A stretch of 64,000 bases of DNA, taken from Neptunomonas qingdaonensis. Lineage in GTDB: Bacteria > Pseudomonadota > Gammaproteobacteria > Pseudomonadales > Balneatricaceae. Made by a program: the position numbers and the translations under genes. Below, piece after piece: positions 39,700 through 47,421 of the stretch; the first letter of the stretch is position 1, and every line of letters starts with the position of its first letter. The stretch is from positions 186,001-250,000 of the forward strand of contig NZ_FOOU01000002.1 of the NCBI RefSeq assembly GCF_900113275.1, in the 5' to 3' direction. Under the pieces are notes generated by a model, which saw only the letters and a program-made list of their open reading frames with translations, was not told the origin of the DNA and searched no databases.

Positions 39700-40070
39700 G
39701 CGCCCATTCCCAGCATATCTTTTACTTTTTGCGCCAGCTCTTTAGTGGAAAACGGTTTGATCATATAATCATTGGCCCCCATCGCCATCCCTTTGGCGAC
39801 ATCAGTATCATGTCCTTTTGCCGTCAGCATCAGAATAATCATCTCGCTAAACTCAGGGATAGCCCGCAGCGCATGGCATACTTCCAGTCCGGTCTTTTTT
39901 GGCATCATCACATCCAGTAAGACCAACCGGGGCTTTTCGACGATAATCATATCCAACGCCTCTTGGCCATCATGCGCCACCAACACCTCATAACCTTCAC
40001 GCTTCATCAGGTATTCCAGAGAAATCAGAATGTTAGGCTCATCATCTGCGATCAGTATTTTGATACTCAT
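39696..40070 (-). CDS. Single-domain response regulator
   Basis: This is a 124-residue receiver with no output domain. It shows the acidic pair in IADDEPN, the phosphoacceptor D53 in LLDVMMPKKTG, the conserved Thr in MLTAKG and Lys in MIKPFS. It lies between a CbrA-like kinase (8-base gap) and the pseudo-kinase/exonuclease (4-base overlap). A likely role is to pass phosphate or a binding signal between these two, but this is inferred from gene order only. Confidence 0.92.
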   Translation of the reverse strand: MSIKILIADDEPNILISLEYLMKREGYEVLVAHDGQEALDMIIVEKPRLVLLDVMMPKKTGLEVCHALRAIPEFSEMIILMLTAKGHDTDVAKGMAMGANDYMIKPFSTKELAQKVKDMLGMGA

Positions 40071-40078
40071 GACGGGTA

Positions 40079-42823
40079 TTACTCCTTAGATTTATTATCT
40101 GTCACTCTGGGTATATAGAAACTAAAGCAAGCACCTTCCCCTGCTGCCGACTCCAGCCACAAGCGACCACCAAAATGCTCAATAATCTGCTTGCTAATCG
40201 GCAAGCCCAGACCTGTCCCCTGTGGGTGATTATCCATATCCCCGACCTGACGGAATTTATCAAACACTTGTGATTGTTGTTCCGGCACAATACCGGGGCC
40301 ATTATCCTGTACCGCAACCGTGATACCCTCTGGCGTATCGCTAATGGTCACCTCAACCCGGCCGTTATCCTGAGGGACAAACTTGACGGCATTGGACAAC
40401 AAATTCAGCATCACCTGCATTAACCGATCTGAATCAGCCCGCACCGTTTGTACCTGCGAATCTCCCTGTACCGTCAACACGGCACCGCGCTCACGATAGC
40501 TTTCTGAGATACTGCCGACCGCTTGCTGAACCAATTGAACCATATCCACTGCGCTTTCACGCCACTCTGCGTGTCCGGCTTCAATTTTTGCCATATCCAG
40601 CACCTGATTCACCAGACGACTCAGGCGCTCGGTTTCTGCCACCACGATGCCTAAGAATTGCTGACGCTGCTCGAGTAACATCTCATCATCATCCAGCATA
40701 ATTTCGGACAGGGCGCGAATCGATGTCAGCGGCGTACGCAACTCATGGGTGACCGATGACATGAAATCATCTTTAAGGCTGTCCAGACTTTTCAATTTCT
40801 CGTTAGCTGCACGCAACTCGTCCGTGGCTTTCTCCAGTGATCGTGACTTTTCTTCCAGCGCCTGGGAATACGCCCGCAACTGGGAAGTTTCCTCTAAAAT
40901 ACGCAGGACATCATCCATGTCCAATTGCTCCTCCTCGACCACCGACGCGACTAACACTCGTGCCGAAGAGGTACCGACTGCGCCGGTCAGTTGTGTTTCA
41001 ACAAACTGCACCAACCTAGCATCAGCAGGAATCGCGGCAATCGAGTCCGCCCCCACCTGTTGCGCATAATCGTTAAATAACTGCTCTGTCCGCTCAACGC
41101 CCAAAAAGCGCCCGGTCAAACGCTGTAAATCCGGCACTTTCGCGCTACCCTGCCAAAATACCGGATGCGTGGCACTAGTGCGTTCAAATACGTCTACAAA
41201 TAATAACGCCTGGCTAATCTCCCGCGCATCCGGACGACTCCAGACGGACACCAGCAGATAGGCCATGACATTGACGAACAAACTCCAGAATAGGGAATGT
41301 GTCAGATTATCCAGTCCGCTCAAGCCGAGAAACTGTTCCGGCTTTAACCAAACGATTCCCCAGGGGCCGTCTGTCAGAAAACCCGTATCCAGCCAACCTG
41401 ATTTGGCCAATGAAGGCAGCATCAGCGTATACGCCCAAAATCCAAATCCCAGCAACAAACCCCATAAAGCCCCCTGTCGGGTAGCACCTTTCCAGTACAT
41501 ACCACCCAACATGGACGGTGCAAACTGAGCAATGGCAGCAAAACTAATCAAACCGATACTGACCAGCGCGTATGCATCGCCTGCGATATGAAAATACAAA
41601 TACCCCAGCAGGAGAATGCCGAGTATCGCCACCCGGCGTATCCCTAGCAATAAGCCGGTCAAATCACCTCCGGAGCGACCGCTAAAGCGTCGCATCTGCA
41701 ACAACAGCGGCATCACCAGATCATTAGACACCATGGTGGACACCGCAATCGCTTCAACGATGACCATGCCCGTAGCAGCCGACAAACCACCGACAAACGC
41801 CAGAAGTGCCAGCGCATGTTGCCCTTCTGCTAATGGCAGGGATATCACAAATAACTCAGGATCAACCGGTGTGTCACCAAAATAGAGCAGCCCACCGAGC
41901 GCGATGGGGAGTACAAACAGGTTGATCAATAATAAGTACAGCGGAAATACCCAGGCTGCCCGCCGCAAATGCTGCTCGTCAACATTCTCCACCACCATCA
42001 CCTGAAACTGGCGTGGCAGAAAAATCACCGAAATCATCGCCAGTAAGATCAGCGCAAACCAGCGTGGGTAGGCAAAGCCCCCTCCTTGATCAAATTGCAG
42101 CAAGACTTTTAAATCAGCATTCGCCAGTGCCTGTGCAAAAATATCCCCGACCCCTGAATACAGGCCATAAGTCACAAACAGGCCAATCGCCAAAAACGCC
42201 AGCAGCTTGATGACCGCCTCAAACGCAATTGCCGCCACCATGCCTTCATGGCGCTCAGAGTTATCCAAATGACGTGTGCCGAAAACAATCGTGAAACCGG
42301 CCAGTATCAGTGCAATATACAGTGTACTGTCCTGCCACCAGAGGTTGTAGCTAGTGTCTACGACCGTTGAACCAACCGGTGCGGTCAGCACCTCGTAACC
42401 ACTGGCGATGGCTTTTAATTGCAGGGCGATATACGGCACGATGCCAATCACAGTGATCAGCGTGACCAGGCTGGCCAGCAGGCGGCTCTTGCCGTAGCGG
42501 CTGGCAATAAAATCAGCAATAGAAGTAATACGATAGGTTTTGGCAATGCGGATCATCTTACGCACCACCAGCCACGCCAGAATCATCGCCAGCATTGGCC
42601 CCAGATAAATCGGCAGGAACCAAACCCCTGAATTAGCGGCGCGTCCAACGCTGCCAAAGTAAGTCCATGCAGTACAATAAACGGCCATCGACAGTGCATA
42701 TACCCAAGGGCTGGCGATGATTGAACGCCCCGCAGCCGCCCGCTTATCGCCCAGCCAAGCCACTGCAAATAATAACAGCAGATAAGCAAACGACGCGGTG
42801 ATGACTAACCAACCTGATATCAT
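40079..42823 (-). CDS. CbrA-like sodium/solute symporter-histidine kinase fusion
   Basis: The 914-residue protein has an N-terminal SLC5-type sodium/solute symporter domain (about residues 1-520, roughly 13 helices). A STAC linker domain follows (about 560-640; LTGRFLGVERTEQLF), then a coiled helix. The histidine kinase core has H693 in VTHELRTPLTS, an NLLSNAVKFVP N box and GTGLGLPIS G box. This is the architecture of CbrA and its relatives, which sense nutrients and control carbon and nitrogen use. Unlike Pseudomonas, no CbrB/NtrC-like partner follows; a single-domain receiver does. A small two-helix membrane protein precedes it, as CbrX does cbrA. Confidence 0.88.
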   Translation of the reverse strand: MISGWLVITASFAYLLLLFAVAWLGDKRAAAGRSIIASPWVYALSMAVYCTAWTYFGSVGRAANSGVWFLPIYLGPMLAMILAWLVVRKMIRIAKTYRITSIADFIASRYGKSRLLASLVTLITVIGIVPYIALQLKAIASGYEVLTAPVGSTVVDTSYNLWWQDSTLYIALILAGFTIVFGTRHLDNSERHEGMVAAIAFEAVIKLLAFLAIGLFVTYGLYSGVGDIFAQALANADLKVLLQFDQGGGFAYPRWFALILLAMISVIFLPRQFQVMVVENVDEQHLRRAAWVFPLYLLLINLFVLPIALGGLLYFGDTPVDPELFVISLPLAEGQHALALLAFVGGLSAATGMVIVEAIAVSTMVSNDLVMPLLLQMRRFSGRSGGDLTGLLLGIRRVAILGILLLGYLYFHIAGDAYALVSIGLISFAAIAQFAPSMLGGMYWKGATRQGALWGLLLGFGFWAYTLMLPSLAKSGWLDTGFLTDGPWGIVWLKPEQFLGLSGLDNLTHSLFWSLFVNVMAYLLVSVWSRPDAREISQALLFVDVFERTSATHPVFWQGSAKVPDLQRLTGRFLGVERTEQLFNDYAQQVGADSIAAIPADARLVQFVETQLTGAVGTSSARVLVASVVEEEQLDMDDVLRILEETSQLRAYSQALEEKSRSLEKATDELRAANEKLKSLDSLKDDFMSSVTHELRTPLTSIRALSEIMLDDDEMLLEQRQQFLGIVVAETERLSRLVNQVLDMAKIEAGHAEWRESAVDMVQLVQQAVGSISESYRERGAVLTVQGDSQVQTVRADSDRLMQVMLNLLSNAVKFVPQDNGRVEVTISDTPEGITVAVQDNGPGIVPEQQSQVFDKFRQVGDMDNHPQGTGLGLPISKQIIEHFGGRLWLESAAGEGACFSFYIPRVTDNKSKE

Positions 42824-42830
42824 GCTGACC

Positions 42831-43028
42831 TCATTGTCCGTTGCTTTCCAGCATCCAGGCCAGGGCTATAATCAACCCTCCCCAGATCAGGAACAGACCG
42901 GCAGCAAACAAAGGCACACCAAACACTGTCGCTTCATGATCCCACAGCAGCAACAGTGGGAAGTTCAACAATGCCCAGCCAAGCATGAATAATACGATCA
43001 TTCGCTCAGATGTTCTGGCCTTTAGCAT
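42831..43028 (-). CDS. Small two-helix membrane protein (CbrX/DUF3311-like position and pattern)
   Basis: This 65-residue protein has two membrane helices (about residues 8-26 and 33-57) separated by a short loop with VFGVPLF. The layout resembles small accessory proteins found before symporters (DUF3311 type) and CbrX before CbrA. The ATG at 43028 is chosen because a strong AGGAGG lies seven bases upstream; a longer start at 43058 ignores that site. It lies 7 bases before the symporter kinase and is probably coupled to it. Confidence 0.75.
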   Translation of the reverse strand: MLKARTSERMIVLFMLGWALLNFPLLLLWDHEATVFGVPLFAAGLFLIWGGLIIALAWMLESNGQ

Positions 43029-43126
43029 GAATAAACCTCCTCTTGTTTCCTTACACAAAAAAATGAAGGACTAAGCAGCATGACAATTATTTTCAACCGA
43101 TAAAGTCAGCGACAGAAAAGCAAAAG

Positions 43127-44956
43127 TTAACGGCTCCCTAAGTGATAATGCAGCTCCAGATGCTTCTTAAATCCTTTAACAATATGAAAAGCATCACGCA
43201 ATAAATCTCTTTCCATTTTATTCATAGTCTGCAAATCCAGGGTATTAGGCGTTAGATCTACACCCAGTTCCTGCTCTTCTGCACGCTTGATTTGCTGTCG
43301 CAGCCTCAGCTGAATAAACAACCCAAGCGCTTCTGATAGATCTTTAGCGTGCTTGTCCTGCATAGCCCCCGCTTCAACCAGCGCTTCTATCCGCTTAAAT
43401 GTATTCGTCACTACAATTTTGTGCTCAAGCGCCATAGTTCGCACTCCATGAACAATCGGAAAAATCCCTCCTTTTTTTACATCCAACTGACCACGCTCCT
43501 TTAAATTCCCAAAGAAGGTCAGCGGCGTATTAAACTCCAGCGCAACTTTTGCAAAGTTTGAATAGAACATATCATTATTTTTAAGCGATTTAAAAAACCA
43601 GTTTCTTGCCGCTTTAAACAACGCCGGGTTACCCGCAACGGGCTTGGCATCAACAGCAATAGCCAAATTCATCTGCTCCTGCTCAGTCCAGCTAGAGGAC
43701 CAAAGTGCCATTTTCTGCGTCCAACTGCTTAAAGAGTTAACCCACTCAGGATTAGACACCATAATATTTCCCGGACAAGGAGGGTAACCAAAGCCCATCA
43801 ACTCCTCAGAGAAACGATTCATAACTTCTTGCATCTCAGCCCATACAAGTCCGTCACGATAAATAATAGCGTTATCCTGATCGGTCTTCATTATCTGCTC
43901 GCCACGTCCTTCCGATCCCATCACGATCAAACAAACATGTGGCTGCATATCATCAGGCACCATAATATCGAATAGCTTTTCCATAATACGGCTATTCATT
44001 GCCGACACGAGATCCATAGCGAATCTTGCTTTTACGCCTTGCGAGACAAGCGATTTAATCAGATCATTAAGCCCCTGAGCCGCCGTATGCAAATCTTCCA
44101 GCGTTCTCGCCCTCTCGATACGCAAACCGATAACATGAGAATGACTCGAAAAGAAACTCAACACATCGGTCAGATCTACGATACCCACTAACTCATTTTC
44201 ACGCATCACCACAACGCGCTCAATTTGTTGCTGCGTCATAATAATCAATGCATTAAAAAGATAATCATCCGGATGAACACTAATCAAACGATAGGAAGCT
44301 ATCTCTGTCACCGGGGTATGTATTGAAATTTCATCCATAACGACCGCATTCAACATGTCGGTACCGGTAACCATTCCGTAACGATTACCTTTTTTAACTA
44401 ATACACTATCAACCTTACCTTCACGCATCTTGACCGTTGCTTCTTTTATGCTGGTTGACTCCTCAACAATCAAAGGGGCGCTCATCACGCCTTCGCCAAC
44501 TTGCGCCAGCATAAACTCAGCCATATCCTGAGTTGGCCCGTGCTGCTCTACAATCTCAGTCTTAGCGGCAAGATTTTGCCGGAAATAATCTCCAAACTGA
44601 GAGTTACCATCCACTAGTTCCAGCACCACTTTAGTCGGAATAATATTACAAACGGTTTCTTCATCGGCGATAAAATTATGTATTGCTTTACCCTTCAGCG
44701 CTGACCAGCCACCAAAATAATCTTCATTTGCATAGTGAACAAAAACATGCTTTTGACGACTTTCATCATCATGCTCTTCGCTTTCTGAAACCTTCCCCTC
44801 TAAAACTACATAAACACCCTCAGGTACTGAGCCGGCCTGCATAATCACTTCATCTTTCTGGTAATGCCTTATGGCCAGGGATTGACGCAACAAAGCCTGC
44901 TCTTTTTCATTCAGCAAACCAAAAGGCAAGTTATTCATATTAAAAGATGAAGGCAT
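43127..44956 (-). CDS. cNMP-binding/CBS/DUF294 nucleotidyltransferase-like protein
   Basis: The 609-residue protein has an N-terminal cyclic-nucleotide-binding-like fold (about 12-130), a pair of CBS domains (about 155-275) and a DUF294 nucleotidyltransferase-like domain. That domain shows the motif GSEGRGEQ (from residue 347) and the D359-x-D361 metal pair in KTDQDNA. A C-terminal helical DUF294-associated domain ends it. The family resembles GlnD-type uridylyltransferases but its substrate is unknown. Such genes are regularly found beside acetate-type symporters and DnaQ-like nucleases, exactly as here. GGGAG precedes the ATG. Confidence 0.88.
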   Translation of the reverse strand: MPSSFNMNNLPFGLLNEKEQALLRQSLAIRHYQKDEVIMQAGSVPEGVYVVLEGKVSESEEHDDESRQKHVFVHYANEDYFGGWSALKGKAIHNFIADEETVCNIIPTKVVLELVDGNSQFGDYFRQNLAAKTEIVEQHGPTQDMAEFMLAQVGEGVMSAPLIVEESTSIKEATVKMREGKVDSVLVKKGNRYGMVTGTDMLNAVVMDEISIHTPVTEIASYRLISVHPDDYLFNALIIMTQQQIERVVVMRENELVGIVDLTDVLSFFSSHSHVIGLRIERARTLEDLHTAAQGLNDLIKSLVSQGVKARFAMDLVSAMNSRIMEKLFDIMVPDDMQPHVCLIVMGSEGRGEQIMKTDQDNAIIYRDGLVWAEMQEVMNRFSEELMGFGYPPCPGNIMVSNPEWVNSLSSWTQKMALWSSSWTEQEQMNLAIAVDAKPVAGNPALFKAARNWFFKSLKNNDMFYSNFAKVALEFNTPLTFFGNLKERGQLDVKKGGIFPIVHGVRTMALEHKIVVTNTFKRIEALVEAGAMQDKHAKDLSEALGLFIQLRLRQQIKRAEEQELGVDLTPNTLDLQTMNKMERDLLRDAFHIVKGFKKHLELHYHLGSR

Positions 44957-44978
44957 ATCTATTCTCCCTTACGCAACA

Positions 44979-45012
44979 AAAAAGGGCGCATCAACCTTCG
45001 CTGATACGCCCT
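44979..45012 (-). terminator. Intrinsic terminator after the symporter gene
   Basis: On the minus strand GGGCGTATCA and TGATGCGCCC form a 10-bp stem (one wobble pair) with an 8-base loop, followed by six T. It lies 28 bases after the symporter stop and just before the DUF294 start, so the DUF294 gene is probably expressed at a lower level by readthrough or from its own promoter. Confidence 0.85.
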
Positions 45013-45040
45013 ACAGAACATTAAGGTTTAACTCAATATT

Positions 45041-46852
45041 TTAGTGATCGTGAGCTGCACCAGCACCACGTGGAATACGTAGATCTTCAACAATTCTCTG
45101 CATCTCTTCAGATGGAGGAGGAGTCATAGAACAAACCACGAAAGCAACAATAAAGTGAAGTACCATGCCGATTGCACCGAATCCACCTGGGCTAACACCC
45201 ATGAAGTAATCAGCACTATCACCGCCACCAAATACGAAGTACCACATGTATCCGACGGTAGAAATCAGACCAGCTAACATACCAGCGATTGCACCCTGAG
45301 TGTTCATACGCTTGTAGAAGATACCCAGCATCAGTGTTGGGAATACCGAAGCACTCGCAATACCAAATGCCAACGCCACTACCTGCGCCACAAATCCAGG
45401 AGGATTAATACCGAAGTAACCAGCAATACATATAGCGACTATTGCAGCTATACGAGCGTACATCAATTCCTGTTTATCAGTGATATTCGGATTGATAACT
45501 GTTTTCATCAAGTCATGCGCAATCGCAGTCGAGATTACCAACAACAGACCGGCTGCTGTAGATAACGCTGCTGCTACCGCACCGGCTGCCACCAAAGCGA
45601 TTACCCAAGCAGGAAGCTGAGCGATCTCCGGGTTGGCTAATACCATGATGTCACGGTCGACATAGACTTCGTTAGCAAACGGCTGTTTAGCGGCATCAAA
45701 CTCCGCACCTACCATAGCATTGGTAGCCAGACGCTGACCATGCTCGCCACGGTTATCGTTTGCATCGTATGCAGGATTACCTTTACCTTCGTAAGCCTTA
45801 CCAGCCGCATACTGAATTTTGCCGTCACCGTTACGGTCATTCCAACCGATCAGACCAGCATTTTCCCAGTTTGCAAACCAAGCAGGCATTGCAGCATATT
45901 CCACACCAGCATTATCCGGACCATTCAATGTCTGGATCAGATTTACACGACCAAAACCAGCAACACCTGGAATAGCAGTATAAAGCAGAGCGATGAAGAT
46001 CAGCGCGTAACCCGCAGAAGTACGTGCATCCTTAACACGAGGAACCGTAAAGAAACGTACGATTACGTGTGGAAGACCCGCAGTACCACACATCAGAGCC
46101 ACTGTCAGGCAGAAGATATCAAAGGTGGATTTTGTGCCCGCCGTATACTGAGCAAAACCAAGATCCAAAGACAACTGATCCAGTGTAGCCAGAACTGACA
46201 TACCTGTGTCCAGAGTCGCACCCAAACCGATCTGAGGAAGGATATGACCTGTTACCTGAGCCGACAGGAAGAACGAAGGAACAGTAAAGGCAAGAATCAA
46301 TACACAGTATTGAGCTACCTGAGTGTAAGTAATCCCTTTCATACCCCCCAGTACAGCGTAGAAGAATACGATCGCCATACCCAGAATAACACCGGTATTA
46401 ATATCTACATGCAGGTAACGAGAGAACACGATACCTACACCACGCATCTGACCTGCCACATACGTGAAGGAGATTATGATAGTACAAGCAACCCCAATCA
46501 CACGAGCGGTGTCTGACTCATAACGGTCACCTACAAAGTCTGGCACAGTAAATTTACCAAACTTACGCAGATAGGGTGCCAGCAACATTGCCAACAACAC
46601 ATAACCACCGGTCCAACCCATCAAGTAGGCAGAACCATCACGACCAATAAACGAGATCAGACCTGCAAGGGAGATAAAGGAAGCCGCAGACATCCAATCG
46701 GCGGCTGTTGCCATACCGTTTGCAATCGGATGAACACCACCACCTGCTACGTAAAACTCTTTTGTTGAACCCGCTCGAGCCCAAACAGCAATACCCATAT
46801 AAAGGAGGAATGATCCACCAATAAACAGGTACGATAACATATCAACACTCAT
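45041..46852 (-). CDS. VC_2705-family sodium:solute symporter (acetate-type, ActP-like)
   Basis: The 603-residue protein is a sodium/solute symporter with about 13 membrane helices and the family segment GGVHPIANGMATAADWMSAASF near the N terminus. Between two helices it has a soluble loop of about 70 residues with an EF-hand-like sequence DRNGDGKI starting at D339. It follows the DUF4212 small subunit by 28 bases. This two-gene arrangement, next to acs and a CrbS-type kinase, points to acetate or another short carboxylate as substrate, though the sequence alone does not prove the substrate. Confidence 0.88.
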   Translation of the reverse strand: MSVDMLSYLFIGGSFLLYMGIAVWARAGSTKEFYVAGGGVHPIANGMATAADWMSAASFISLAGLISFIGRDGSAYLMGWTGGYVLLAMLLAPYLRKFGKFTVPDFVGDRYESDTARVIGVACTIIISFTYVAGQMRGVGIVFSRYLHVDINTGVILGMAIVFFYAVLGGMKGITYTQVAQYCVLILAFTVPSFFLSAQVTGHILPQIGLGATLDTGMSVLATLDQLSLDLGFAQYTAGTKSTFDIFCLTVALMCGTAGLPHVIVRFFTVPRVKDARTSAGYALIFIALLYTAIPGVAGFGRVNLIQTLNGPDNAGVEYAAMPAWFANWENAGLIGWNDRNGDGKIQYAAGKAYEGKGNPAYDANDNRGEHGQRLATNAMVGAEFDAAKQPFANEVYVDRDIMVLANPEIAQLPAWVIALVAAGAVAAALSTAAGLLLVISTAIAHDLMKTVINPNITDKQELMYARIAAIVAICIAGYFGINPPGFVAQVVALAFGIASASVFPTLMLGIFYKRMNTQGAIAGMLAGLISTVGYMWYFVFGGGDSADYFMGVSPGGFGAIGMVLHFIVAFVVCSMTPPPSEEMQRIVEDLRIPRGAGAAHDH

Positions 46853-46880
46853 ATAAACGCCGCCCTAAGTTAAGTTATTA

Positions 46881-47141
46881 TTATTCGTGAACGTCATGTT
46901 TTTGATCGAGCTTGTTCATGCTGTAAACATATGCCCAAATCAAGACGACAAAGACGAAGATTGAACCCTGCTGACCAAACCAGAATCCTAATGGAAATCC
47001 AAAGAATTGAATTGCATCCAGTTGATCAACGAACAGAATGCCAGCGCCGTAGGAAACTACGAACCAGATGGCAAGGTAAAACATTATTATGCGCAAATTT
47101 TCGGCCCAATAGGCTTTTGCACTCTCACTGACGGTTGACAT
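46881..47141 (-). CDS. DUF4212 small subunit of the sodium/solute symporter
   Basis: This 86-residue protein has two membrane helices (about residues 18-36 and 53-76) and the family pattern AYWAENLRIIMFYLAIWFVVS with FFGFPLGFWFGQQGS. DUF4212 proteins are the small partner of VC_2705-type symporters and are required for, or associated with, transport. It is the first gene of the symporter operon and is divergent from the hybrid kinase gene. Confidence 0.93.
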   Translation of the reverse strand: MSTVSESAKAYWAENLRIIMFYLAIWFVVSYGAGILFVDQLDAIQFFGFPLGFWFGQQGSIFVFVVLIWAYVYSMNKLDQKHDVHE

Positions 47142-47421
47142 GGCACTATCCTTAATTTTTTTTTATCGGAATAAGTGAAAGAAGTAGACTTAACAAATTT
47201 ATCAGAGTGTCACCGCAAACAAATCCCCGACTTTAGTCGGCTAACATTGTTGACACTAAGCACTAACAACGCTGCAGCCTGTATAATTAGCCGGCTGCAG
47301 AGCAAACAAGAAAACCCCTTAACATACAACAGGCTATACAAAGGTATAAGCCATGTATTAGGATCTGAGCAGGATTAGGTTACACTTACGTTTAAACATT
47401 TAAAGCCAAAGGTATGTCGAC
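47142..47421. promoter_or_regulatory. Divergent control region between the symporter operon and the hybrid kinase
   Basis: This 280-base gap must carry promoters for both directions. It contains a CCGAC-TTTA-GTCGG hairpin (47227-47240) and an inverted repeat of CTGCAGC and GCTGCAG with 15 bases between the arms (47272-47278 and 47294-47300). The second repeat encloses a TATAAT box at 47282-47287. No convincing -35 partner was found, so the promoter itself is not assigned. Confidence 0.4.
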
